Shown here: one piece after another, positions 47,229-57,714 of the stretch
How positions within the stretch are numbered: position 1 is the first letter of the stretch
How the letters are laid out: every line of letters begins with the position of its first letter
Assembly (NCBI RefSeq): GCF_905475395.1
Contig: NC_058342.1
Location: 6,731,501 to 6,795,500, forward strand
Direction of reading: 5' to 3'
Origin: Chrysoperla carnea
Lineage: Eukaryota > Arthropoda > Insecta > Neuroptera > Chrysopidae
Length of the DNA: 64,000 bases
Program-made: the position numbers and the translations under genes
Notes under the pieces: model-generated
Told to the model about the DNA's origin: nothing
Database searches by the model: none
Seen by the model: the letters and a program-made list of their open reading frames with translations, nothing else

Positions 47229-49419
47229 TATTTATTTATTTATTTATTATAAACGGGCAGCTAACCCTTTACAAGTATAATTAGTATGTACATAAATAAA
47301 AATAATTAAAATATAAAATATAGAAATACAATAAATTTAGGAATAAAATAAATACAATAATTTAAAAAAAAATGATATAAATATCTACAATAAATACAAT
47401 AAAAATTGTTATAAAATATAATTTAAAAGAACAAAAAAAATTTGTATATATAAAATAAAAGAAAGTGAAAACTTATACATTAAAGCAATGAATTTTAGTG
47501 CTATGGCTAAGAATTATTATTTTGTATACTTCTCTTAAATGTATATAAATTTTGTTGAAAAAAATCAATGGAATCACAAAAGTTATTGGCATTACGCATT
47601 ATTCTATTAATTGGTTTGTGAAATAAATAATTACTTTTGGCAAATGGAATATTAAATAATTGATTTTTTCTTAAGTTCACATTAGGAACATTTAAATTAA
47701 TTAAATTTAAGAGGTAGGAACTGTCTATTGTATTGTTAAGTAATTTATATAGAAATACCATATCAGCTGTATCTCGTCTTTTACTCAACAAATCAATTGA
47801 AAATCTACTGTACAACTCCTCATAATTATGGTCGTCAAATGTATAGCCAAGTCTGAAACCAATCATTCTCAAAAATTTTCTTTGTACGCTTTCAATTCTG
47901 TCGATGTAGCATTCATAGTGCGGGGACCAAACTAATGTACCATATTCTAAGATAGGACGAACTAATGCAAGATACAAGGTAAGTAAAACGTTCATGTCTG
48001 TAAAGTTAGAAGAAGTTCTAAAAATAAAGCCTAGCATTCGATGCGCCTTTTTACAGGTGGTATCGATATAATGAGCAAAGGACAAATCATGACTCATAAT
48101 TACACCTAGATCTCGCACCTTCTCATACCGAGCCAGTGTGTGACTATTAATTGTGTAGGGATTGAAAATTGGGGATTTGTTTTTATAATAACTAACGATG
48201 GAACATTTGGAGTAATTCAAATATAATTGATTAATTTCGCACCAGTTATCTAATTGATTAATGCAGTTTTGAAGAATTGCACAGTCATTATCAGAGGAAA
48301 TAGGCAAAAATAATTTAAGATCGTCTGCGAATAACAGAAAGGAGCAACGTTGTAAGAATGGTTTGATATCGTTAATATATAACAAAAAAAGGTACGGTCC
48401 AAGATGTGAACCTTGGGGTATTCCTGAAGTTGCTAAATAGATAAAAGAAGAAGAAGATTCCAAATTAACGAATTGCCGTCTTCCACTTAAATAACTGGAT
48501 GTCCAGTCCAATAATGGGCCGGAGAAACCATAGGCTTGGAGTTTGGAAATAAGGATATTATGGTTTACTTTGTCAAACGCTTTACTAAAATCCGTGTAAA
48601 TGACGTCCAATTGATTGCCTCTTTCAAATGCATTAAGAACTTCGTTTTGAAATATTAAGAGGTTTGTATTAGTTGAGCGTCCTTGAGTAAAACCATGCTG
48701 TTCCGAGATTATAATATTTTTGAAAAATGGAGTAATAAAATCCAACACGCAACTTTCAAAGATTTTCGCAATTGTAGATTGAATTGTGATTGGGCGATAG
48801 TTACGAACGTCAGATTTATTGCCAGATTTATAAAGTGGTACAACTCTACTTATTTTTAAGCAGTCAGGAAACACACCAGTTGCAAGAGAATAGTTGAAAA
48901 GGTATGTAAGAGGATTGACTAAGATTTCAGCAAGATTTCTTAGTAACAGAGGAGCGATATTATCAGGACCTGGCTTCTTATTCACATCTAAAGAATTTAG
49001 CTTTTTATAAATAATTTCTGGAGATATATAGCATGAGTTAATATTAACAGATGAGGGGTAACTGAAATTCGGATTTGTATTTGCTGCAGTTTCATAAACA
49101 GAAGAGAAATTAGCTGCGAACAAGTTGACTATACCTTGACGATCATCGGCAGTTACATTATCTAAATACATATGATTTGGTATTCCTCCTGATTTTTTGA
49201 GTTTATTAACAAAATTCCAAAAGTAACTTATATTTTGAGGAATAGATTGTTGTACTAAATCAATATAAGAGTTATGGTGTTGTTTTACCAATAATTTACA
49301 GGCTTTTCTAGCTTCAGTAAAGAGATCATAATAACGAATTGAATTGGTTTGTTTGTAAAGCTTATGGTATATTTTTTTATTTGAAATAGCTAATTTAAGT
49401 TCCCTAGAAAACCAATCAG
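47229..49419 (-). mobile_element. Innermost LINE, 5'-truncated, minus strand
   Basis: The 3' tail at 47229-47245 is TATT repeats, that is (AATA)n on the minus strand. The flanks AACCAATT (47221-47228, 49420-49427) are a perfect 8-bp duplication. It starts in the linker before the reverse transcriptase, with the frame open from the junction. The frame is uninterrupted to its stop, so it is the youngest layer. Its protein differs from the outer LINEs, and its tail is AATA rather than AAT, so it is a different family. Confidence 0.9.
47507..49416 (-). CDS. Reverse transcriptase of the innermost LINE
   Basis: About 636 open codons from the truncation (DWFSRELKLAISNKKIYHKL) to TAA at 47507. Motifs in order: KKPGPDNIAPLLLRN, VRNYRPITIQSTIAKIFES, SEQHGFTQGRSTNTNLL, YTDFSKAFDKVNHNIL, SGIPQGSHLGPYLFLLYIND and the catalytic LLFADDLKLFLP. 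Then LGVIMSHDLSF and RPILEYGTLVWSPHYECYID close the C-terminal part. The enzyme would copy element RNA into DNA. All palm motifs are intact. There is no endonuclease or ORF1, because the copy is 5'-truncated, so it cannot move alone. The SKAFDKVNH and LVWSP motifs are of the jockey/CR1 kind; exact clade not assigned. Confidence 0.9.
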
Positions 49420-49696
49420 AACCAATTGTGCATATCGCAGAGTTACTGGTGATCGGAGGTTCGAGTCCGACTGGTGTTAGTTTTATTTTTTAATCATCTC
49501 AATATTATCAAACTTTAAAAATAGTGTTATTAAACCAGAAACTGTTGTTTATAAAATATACATTCGTGATTTAACTATTGTTTATTCTACTTAAAAACAC
49601 TGTAAACTACAACCCATTATCCCAAATAGCGTTAAGCATTGCTTGATAACAATAAATCAATACTACCTTTACAAGTGAACTTGAAATACTCCCAAA

Positions 49697-50488
49697 ATGA
49701 CAAATGCAGATATACTAAAGGCCATTGCGGATTTGAAGAATGATTTGAAAAATGATGTGCAAAATGTTAGTGAAAAATTAGACAAAAAATTCGAAGAATT
49801 GAAATTAGCGCAAACTAATTTAAAAGAAAAGGTAAAATTATTGGAACAAAAAGTTGAAAATTTAGAATCAACAAATCGTAAGAAAAACTTAATAATCTAC
49901 GGTTTAATTGATATAAGCCATTATACAAATGTTATGGAAGAACAAATAATATCATTCTTTAACATTACGCTGAAAGTTAATTGTACAATAAAAGACATTG
50001 ATTTTATTCGGAAACTCAGACCAAGTGGAGATAGCTCTAAATGTCCTATTATTGTTGGTTTTGTGTCATGGCGAATAAAAATCCAGATTCTGGAAAACCG
50101 AAAACTATTGAAGGGAACGTCCATTTATTTATCTGATGATCTTTCGCCAGCAGCTCGTCAGAAAAGGAAAGATTTAATACCTTATATGGTACAACTTCGT
50201 AACGAAGGGAAGCAAGCAGTTATCAAACAAGATAAGCTGTTTGTAAATGGCCAAAATATAAATATGGATGAACTAAAAATGGAATATAATTTAAAAAAAC
50301 GACCACTATCATCGGAAGAAAAAAGCTACGAAGACCACAAAATTAACAACCAAGTAAACAAGAAAGTAAGCAAACATATTTTTAGAGCATCAACTTTAGA
50401 TCAGTTCATACGGCCGAGATCTAACTCTATCGGTAATGATAACCAGGCAAAACCCCAAAGCAGCCTGGCGTTACAACCTACGCAATAG
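49697..50488 (+). CDS. ORF1 of the third-level LINE (coiled-coil RNA-binding type)
   Basis: 263 residues from ATG 49697. Residues 10-60 form a lysine/glutamate-rich coiled coil (SEKLDKKFEELKLAQTNLKE). The junction motif STNRKKNLIIYGLIDIS leads into an RRM-like fold (ITLKVNCTIKDIDFIRKLRP, PIIVGFVSWRIKIQIL). A basic region follows (SDDLSPAARQKRKDLIPYM). The same motif is found in the relic at 4669-4995. Such ORF1 proteins form trimers on element RNA and may act as chaperones. The frame is intact; ORF2 starts soon after its stop. It has no CCHC knuckles, unlike jockey/I-type ORF1. Confidence 0.85.
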   Translation: MTNADILKAIADLKNDLKNDVQNVSEKLDKKFEELKLAQTNLKEKVKLLEQKVENLESTNRKKNLIIYGLIDISHYTNVMEEQIISFFNITLKVNCTIKDIDFIRKLRPSGDSSKCPIIVGFVSWRIKIQILENRKLLKGTSIYLSDDLSPAARQKRKDLIPYMVQLRNEGKQAVIKQDKLFVNGQNINMDELKMEYNLKKRPLSSEEKSYEDHKINNQVNKKVSKHIFRASTLDQFIRPRSNSIGNDNQAKPQSSLALQPTQ

Positions 50489-50530
50489 CAATCCAACTTG
50501 AAACTTTTACAAACTGGGAATGGAAGCAGA

Positions 50531-53500
50531 ATGATTGGAGAAAGTGATGAACTAAAGGACAAAGTAAAATTTATATTTTGGAACTGTAATGGAATAAATA
50601 ACTTTTTAAATTTAGATACTAAACAACAACAATATTTTAAAAACTGTAGTGTTATAGGACTGAGTGAAACATGGCTATGCAGAAATTTTAGAAATGACTT
50701 TAAATTAAAAGAGGAATATCATTGCTATGAGGTGCAAGCTGTTAAGGAAAAACAGTTCGGAAGACCAAGTGGAGGGTTGATATTGTTAGTAAATAAGTCT
50801 ATTAATACGGAGTTGATAGATTCTTCTAATCTATGGATTGCAGTAAAAGTAAATTTAACAGGTTGTAATTATATTTTGATCTTTGTATATTTTAAGCCTA
50901 GTTATGATGTGGGTGTGGTGATAGATTTACTAAATGATTTGTTGAGTTTAATAAGTACAAACTATCGAGATACAGCAATTATTATTGCGGGGGATATGAA
51001 CTGTAGGATTGGCACATTGGGTCAAGAACATGGCGAGATTTTTGATTGTACACTTTTGAACAAAAACAGAAAATCTCAAGATATAGTCAATCGAAGAGGT
51101 ATAAAACTCAACGAATTTTTTGAGAGTTCCAATTTTTATGTTATAAATGGTAGAAGTAGGTCGGACCCAGAAGGACAGTTCACGTTTTTCAATACAAACG
51201 GAAACAGCGCTGTGGATCTCGTATGGGGAAATGATCTGGCTTTGGTTGAAGTTATAGATTTTGCAATTACAGACATTGTTTTAACGTCAGATCATTTACC
51301 TTGTATGCTGATCATCGACAGCACTGTTTCCAGTAGTAGAAGCAAGCGTAGATATAGTAAAATTAAAAGCTTTAAGTGGAATGAGGAAAAAGTTTCGTCA
51401 TACTTAGAATTGCTCAGAGAATCTCAATGGCCAACCTTGCACTCAGCAACACAGTTTTATCAGACTATGGTTACTAATATAACGAATGTAGCCACTAAAC
51501 TCGATATGTGCAATGAAAAAACTATTATCACTACAAGCTCAGGGGAAATATTAAAAAATAAAAATAAGATATGGTTTGACAAGGAATGTCAACAACTAAA
51601 AGTAACCCTAAAAAATAACTTCAAACTAGCAAAAACCACAAACTTTTCCCTAACGATTACAAAACTATATGTAGAAAGTAAAAAAAGGTACAAAGATACT
51701 ATAAAGGCCAAGAAAGAAGGATATTTCCAAGCTATTAAAGATAACCTTATTAAGTCCAGGGATAGTAAGGAATTTTGGAGTATTCTTAAACAATTTCGAT
51801 ATAAAGGTAATTTATCAAACATAAACCCTATACATATAGATCAGTGGAATCAGTATTTTCAAACTTTGTATCCTCCAAGTATTATAAATGAACACACCTT
51901 TTTTGATGCCCACCATCCATACCTAGATGTCGAAATCGCTGCTGAAGAGCTTCAAGCCGCATTACGACAAATTAAAAGGGGTAAAGCTCCCGGCCCAGAT
52001 GGTTTAACAAACGATTTCCTTAAAAATTTACCTGAAGTAGCTGAGACTCACTTATTAAATATGTTAAATCTAGCCTTCGAAAATGAAAAGTGCGGTGAAA
52101 ATTGGACCAAGTTAAAACTTAAACTGTTATTTAAAAAGGGTAACACTCAAAAACCCGAAAATTATAGGGGTATTGCTCTGTTAAATGCAATCACGAAAAT
52201 TTACACAAAAATTCTCAGCAACCGACTCCTTACTTGGGCGGAAGAAGCGCAAATATTACCCGAGCATCAAGGGGGTTTTAGGAAAGGAAGGGGATGCCAA
52301 GACAATATATTCATTTTGACAAATTTAGTTCAATCACACATTAGACAACCTAAACGAAAAGTTTATGCATGCTTTATTGATCTTAAAAAAGCTTTTGATA
52401 AAGTAGAACATTCCCTCTTATGGGATAAATTGTACTCGCTGGGTATTAGCAGAAAAATTGTGTCGATATTAAAAGATATGTACATTAACGCCAAAATGAT
52501 CGTTGATCTTGGAGATCCTGAAAATACCTTAAACATACATATCACACAGGGAATATTGCAAGGAGATTCCTTGAGTCCCCTTCTATTCATTTTGTTTATA
52601 GCCGACTTAGACAGTTACTTCCAGACAAATGGAGCGACAGGAGTTAGTCTCAACGGGCAATTAGAAATTACTCATCTACTGTATGCAGATGACTGCACAA
52701 TATTCGGAGACTCGCCTATAAATCTCCAAAGAAATCTGAACTTTTTCGAAAAATATTGTAACAAGAATAAGTTACAAATTAACATCCCAAAAACAAAAAT
52801 TGTAGTCTTCAGAAAAAAAGGAAAGATTAAGCAACAGAAATTTTATCTTTGCAATGAACTAATAGAAGTTGTGAATAGATTCGTCTACTTGGGCTTCCCC
52901 TCCACTAGCCCAAGCTTATTCCTAGAATCATTGAATACATTTACAAAAAAAGCAAATTCAGCAATTGGTTGTGTACGGGAAACATTAGTCAGGTCACAAT
53001 CAACTTTATGGGATACAAAGCTGAAACTTTTAAATTCTATAGTTGTAACTACTTTACTCTACTGTGCCGAAACATGGAGTTTGCGTTACCTTGAAGGGCT
53101 GGATAAAATTCAAAGCAATTTTATCAAGAGCATTATGTGCTTACCGCGAAGCACACCACACTATATGCTGAGATCGGAAACGCAAGAGCACACATAGGAT
53201 CGCAAGCATTAAATTTAATTTTAAATTGGTGGATTAAGATGCTGAATGCACCCAGTGCGAAACTTACCAAAGTGAGTTATTTAAGAATGGCGGAGCTAGA
53301 TAAGAGTCCTGATAATGTTCATAAGCTTAATTGGGCCACCCAACTTAAGAAAATTGTTACTGATCTAGAATATGGTTATACTTGGGAAGAACAGAATGCA
53401 CGGTCAATTAAGCAATTAAAACAAGAAATAATACAAAGTTATATAAATAAAATTCGAGCAAGGGATGAAAATAAAATCTTAGAATCTAATTATAACTTAA

Positions 53501-53886
53501 ATTATAAATATTTTCATCCACCCAATACCTCTTCATACCTTGAGCTAGATATACCAATTGATAAAAAAAGAGTCATTTTCCAGATGCGCGTTATAAATAA
53601 GAACCATATCAGAATATGCACAAGAGGTATAGTTTATAGATGGGATTCAGAATTGAAATGTGGGATGTGCAATTTGGATGAATTTGATACCTTAGATCAT
53701 TTTCTGCATAGATGTCCAATTCTAAAATCTTTAAGGGATCAATACATTTCAAAATACAGAAAACATACAAATGTAATAAATATAACAGCATCTTTGCTTG
53801 ATAACCTCAGCATCTCCAAAATAAATGATATTTATTTCTATACTATCAACGCGCTTAAATTGAGAAGTTTTGTTTTGTCTGAGTAG
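50531..53886 (+). CDS. ORF2 of the third-level LINE: AP endonuclease plus reverse transcriptase, one frameshift
   Basis: The first ATG is 50531 (MIGESDELKDKVKFIFWNCN); the open frame itself begins at 50498. Endonuclease: FIFWNCNGINN, VIGLSETWLC, IIIAGDMNCRIG and TSDHLPCMLI, so the catalytic N, E, D and H residues are present. Reverse transcriptase: RGKAPGPDGLTNDFLKN, PENYRGIALLNAITKIYTK, HQGGFRKGRGCQDNIFIL, FIDLKKAFDKVEHSLLW, ILQGDSLSPLLFILFIADLD and LLYADDCTIF. Near 53150 the frame shifts: the first frame ends at 53195, while the next (from 53137) carries on with EIGNARAHIGSQALNLILNW. Near the end CGMCNLDEFDTLDHFLHRC is a Cys-His cluster. It would nick target DNA and prime copying of the element. 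A single indel separates it from an intact gene; a sequencing error is possible. Confidence 0.9.
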
Positions 53887-54046
53887 AAAACACTTTCGAT
53901 CCGCCTATAAACTGTATCTTCAGAATATTTTAATGCATTTATATACATTATATGATTATTAATTGTTACTGTTGTTTACTGTTATTATTTAAATTGGTAT
54001 TATTATTGTTATCCACTCATTTTTGCTCTCAGTCTTAGAATCGTAA

Positions 54047-54345
54047 TCCCACATTATTAGCGATTTTTTTTTTATTGTTATTATTATTGTTATTATTACT
54101 GAAGCTATTTTTCTTATTGTTATTGTTATTATAATTGTTATTATTATTGTTATTATTCTGGTTCTTGTTTTCTTTTACATCTGTTATTGTTATTGTTATT
54201 GCTATTGTTATTGTTATTATTACTATTGTTCTTATCAGTATTATTATTACTATTGTTAATTGCTCTTTTCTCTCTTCTTTCTCTGTTTTGTGTACCAATC
54301 ACCTGTAATAACCATGGGTTTAAATACAGTATTATTATTATTATT
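54047..54345 (+). repeat. TTA/TTG-rich simple repeat and tail at the LINE 3' end
   Basis: Interrupted TTATTG/TTATTA units from about 54070 to 54260, then a short unique piece, then TTATTATTATTATTA directly before the 17-bp duplication. This is expanded tail sequence, not coding, although the reverse strand translates as asparagine and isoleucine runs. Confidence 0.8.
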
Positions 54346-55035
54346 AACTGTCTCTAGTTAACATTTTTTAAATTTATTGTGAATTCGTATTAATATATTA
54401 ATAATTTTTTGGAAGGATTTGTGTATTTTATATTTAACATACAAGTTAAACAGATTTTTCATGACATAATTTCGACAAATATAAACATATTATTATGAAA
54501 TGAAAAACTTTAACATTTTCCAAAACAACCAAAAAGCCAAAAAAATAACTTGATTCTCTATCCCGTAAAATATACTTTTATTTTCTTATAATAAATCTTA
54601 TATCAAAGTTGTCAGTTATAAAAATTTTAAGAAATAAACATGAAAATAATAAAACAAAATTTTAAAAAAAGTTCGATAATCCGTACCTGGTAAACTGACA
54701 AATAATGACAGTTTATTATATATTAACAAATATGGCGGATAAAAAAATGGTAAAAATATTTTTGTACTTACTTTTTGTAAATTACACCATCAATTTTATT
54801 TTTCGAGTTTACACCCTAAATATTACAAGATTTCACACTGCACGAAACCATTTTATAACAAAAAATTACAATTTTAAACACGAAATATGTAAATTTACTT
54901 GAGATGTTCACTGGTCAGTGGTCGATTGAATACTAATATTCAGTGACAATATTCATCGTCTTTGGTCGGCTACACGGAAACGTATACCCGTTGCCTATGT
55001 TCCATCTATACTATTACAATATCTTTGGTTATCAG

Positions 55036-55115
55036 CTTTTAATTTTTCAATTTCAATTAATAATTTCAAACACATTTTCACTTGCTCACTATGCAAAGTC
55101 GTTATGAATGAATTG
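55036..55115 (-). pseudogene. ORF1 start of the outer LINE beyond the P-like insertion
   Basis: On the minus strand ATG near 55115 gives MANSFITTLHSEQVKMC, then LLIEIEKLKAD, which runs through the GTTATCAG site into DNLQLLKLVHPV at 46140. Upstream the frame is open back to a stop before SLLNKLWIFSNPF, so translation may start earlier. Confidence 0.7.
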
Positions 55116-55170
55116 GCCATTTCTTCTTCGTCAAAATGGTTAAATGGATTAGAAAAAATCCAAAGTTTAT

Positions 55171-56128
55171 TTAATAAACTTTAAAAGAAAAATATATAAA
55201 TGACATAGTCTAAAATAAAGAGTTAGTCATATCTAAAGGAAACAAATTGTTTCGAAAAAAAATTAGCAGGGATGATTTATGCAACATCATTAAAAAAAAT
55301 ATTAGTTATAATGTCCTCATTTGACAACACAATATAACAACAAAAAAAAGTTCATGTTAAACTACATCCTGGAGTGTTAAATTCATCACACACCAAAGAA
55401 CACATGAATTACCCAAAAGTTACATAAATCTTCCCGTACTGTATAAAATAATAATCGTATATCATCTATCTAAAGTAGCTTACTAATCAATAAAATAATC
55501 ATTTTTGATTGTCATTTAGCACTTAGATTGAATTAATAGAACTATTATCAAATTTATTAAATAAAATAAGATAAAGTTCAAAAATTAAATTAAAATATTT
55601 AATGTTTTTTTTTTTGTTTCTCACCTTTACATTTGAAATAGAATATAAAGTTAATGAAGTTTATACATATCCTTGTTGCTCGAAGAAAGATGTATATATA
55701 GTTTCCTCTATTCCATGGTGTTGACTTTTGGTTACTGCTGAGTTGAATTAGACTGAAGACATTTTTTCCTCTCTGCTTGTATGATATTCAGTGACTATCT
55801 TTTATATCTGAATTTAAATATCTATTTCTATTATTTATATGTTAACCATGTATACATCTTTCCTTGTCCAACAATTAATTATTTTTTTCCTTTTTATGCA
55901 AAATTCATACATACAAAATTACTGTAAGTATTTTTAATATTTCAGAAATTGAAAATGTAAATAGAAAATGTTAATATTTTTCATAACATATAATTATAAG
56001 GATTTTTTTAAGAAAAAGAATTTAACTTATATATATCTGACATCTGTGCGTCGGTAAAGTAATTATTAAATAATGGTTAGTGTCTTAGCTAAATGTGATA
56101 AATGGTTGTGTCACACTGTTTAACCTCG

Positions 56129-56159
<31 letters not shown>

Positions 56160-56264
56160 AGTGCCACTTCCGGAGCCAAAATCAAACATTTCTGGAAAAT
56201 CGCAAAATTGAGTTTTTTGGCCAAAAAATACAGTTATTTAAATAAATCAAAATAATTCTTGTAG
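55171..56264. other. Unassigned AT-rich DNA
   Basis: Contains a T run at about 56132-56154 and no recognised coding sequence. It may hold the 5' leader of the outer LINE at its left end. Confidence 0.4.
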
Positions 56265-56770
56265 ATTTAGGTCATTATAACCTAAAAACGCCATCCATTG
56301 TAAGTTTTGTCAACACCCTGACTTCTGGTAAGTTTACTTACCGCGAAAGAGTGGTAAGTTTTCAAGGTTAGAATTATTTTAGATTGGCCAAATTTTACAA
56401 GTTGTTAGAGTAGTTATCGCATCTAGAACCGGAAATATTAATGATAATTCGTTTGGGGCTACTCTGGGCCCAATATTGCGAATAGGGAAAAATTCAAAAT
56501 TTAGGCATCCTTAGTTTAAATCCAAATTACAAAGGATAGCCCCAAACACATTTAAAAAAATACCTCCTGTTCTAGATGAGATAAAATAAATCGGCCGGCG
56601 GCAAAGTTGGGTCGTAGTCTACTAAACAACATGTAAAATTAGACCAATTTAAAATAAATCCAACCTCGAAAACTTAGCACTTTTTCGTTGTCTGAATTTT
56701 TCTAAGTTAGCTCAGAAGTCAGGGTATTTACAAAACTTACAATGGGTGGTGTTTTTAGGTAAAAAAAATT
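56265..56770. repeat. Foldback element of about 0.5 kb
   Basis: ACCTAAAAACGCCATCCATT and GTAAGTTTTGTCAACACCCTGAC on the left pair with GTCAGGGTATTTACAAAACTTAC and AATGGGTGGTGTTTTTAGGT on the right. Inner landmarks GTTTGGGGCTACTC against GATAGCCCCAAAC, and ATCTAGAACCGG against its near-complement, also pair. No coding sequence. Confidence 0.75.
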
Positions 56771-57714
56771 GAGCAAACCTATCGAATAGGTTAATAATAA
56801 ATAAAATTAAAAGGGTATTACAAAAACATATAACAGTTATATGTTTAAATTCAATTAGGAATAATAAATTGATTTAAAATGTTTAAATATAGTTGAAAAT
56901 TCTAACTAAAAAGTGTAAAATTAATTTTAACGATCAATTTAAGAATTTTTTAAGGGACGACATAAGTGTTGAAGGAAATGTTAGAGTTCATCTTTTGGCC
57001 ACACATAAATATTAAGAAAATATATATCCTTAATTTTTTTTAGATTTGTCCTGCGTTCAGCTTAAAAGTTATCTGGATTTTAAAATTTCGGCGTCGTCCA
57101 TTTCAAATACACACAAAGCTTGTCATACCTTTTTCCAAGTAACTAAATTGAACACATATGTAGATCTTTATCTACAGAATCGTTTTGGAATTTCTAATAT
57201 TTACGTTCAATATTTCCTCTGTTCAATTTACGAGTTTCATACACGAAAAAAAGCAAGAATACACACAAACATATAATAGTATCTTTCTTGTACACATTGC
57301 GTAATGTATATGTACATATGAACTCTCTCATATTCATTGATTTAGCATGCGAACTTACAATATATGGAGTACTAGTATATATATTTTTTTTTTTTATATA
57401 GAAATTCTGGTCTTGGTTTTGAAATAAGTGACAAGCCGTAACATGGTCAATCTTTTTGCTGGCTACAATATCATTGTAAGATTTATTAACGCTAGTACAA
57501 GTTTTTGTAAAATTTTGATAGATACAGAGAAGGACTCCAGATTGTGATAGCTAAATTCTTTAAATTTTAATCTGACACGCAATTCTACCATTTTTTAGGT
57601 TTAAACTTTGATATAAAATTAAAAAAATAACTTCTCTTACCTTTAAAGTTTCAATCATCATTGGTTGTGCCCTTTGTAGCTCAAGATCATAAAATTATAA
57701 ATTACTTTGGCATA
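56771..57714. other. Unassigned DNA with one weak exon-like frame
   Basis: An acceptor-like TTTTTTTTAG at 57034-57043 precedes an open frame (57046-57276) reading SCVQLKSYLDFKISASSISN. It has no recognised family and no clear donor, so I do not call it a gene. Confidence 0.35.

Larger units (their letters stand above)
47195..49475 (+). promoter_or_regulatory. tRNA-like element (A and B boxes) split by a LINE
   Basis: Left part 47196-47220 contains GGTGGCGCAGTTAGTAAGG (A-box-like TGGCGCAGTTAGTAAGG). The right part, after the insertion at 47229-49419, contains GATCGGAGGTTCGAGTCCG with a perfect B box GGTTCGAGTCC. Joined across the AACCAATT duplication the two boxes are about 45 bp apart, in the range for tRNA genes. 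It lies in the leader of the third-level LINE, so it may be an internal RNA polymerase III type promoter or an older SINE head. It is not a functional tRNA gene. Confidence 0.55.
46748..54345 (+). mobile_element. LINE of the third level, apparently full length
   Basis: Bounded by perfect 17-bp duplications AACTGTCTCTAGTTAAC (46731-46747, 54346-54362) in the P-like element. It has a 5' leader, two ORFs (49697-50488; 50531-53886), a long TTA/TTG-rich 3' part and a short TTATTATTATTA tail. Without the LINE at 47229-49419 it would be about 5.4 kb, a normal full length. The leader carries a tRNA-like segment. ORF1 is intact and ORF2 has one frameshift, so the insertion is fairly young. Confidence 0.9.
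46149..55027 (-). mobile_element. P-like THAP element, copy D, split by LINEs
   Basis: Ends CATAGATAAAATAATAG (46149) and CTATTACAATATCTTTG (55027). The flanks GTTATCAG (46141-46148, 55028-55035) are a perfect 8-bp target duplication. Element sequence occupies 46149-46747 and 54346-55027, with a LINE between. On the minus strand THAP exon 1 begins near 54851 (the stop after CNI is as in units A and C, but the IDGV codons are kept as in B). Exon 2 starts near 46620 with a small deletion near 46487. It lies within ORF1 of the outer LINE. Confidence 0.9.
42458..55170 (-). mobile_element. Outer LINE of the four-level nest, near full length, minus strand
   Basis: Read from high to low coordinates: ORF1 starts near 55115, is split by the P-like element (46149-55027), resumes at 46140, and is followed by the endonuclease (about 45490-44600), reverse transcriptase (about 44140-42900) and the C-terminal region to 42536. 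The 3' end is the (AAT)n tail. A 116-bp SINE tail interrupts the endonuclease at 45337-45452. The C-terminal IKYG/FWG and YDTRSN motifs resemble the LINE at 8395-10804, so both belong to one group. The 5' limit is estimated. Confidence 0.8.

Noticed and set aside
54035-54298. Minus-strand frame rich in asparagine and isoleucine
   Set aside because: It comes from the TTA/TTG simple repeats at the 3' end of the third-level LINE.
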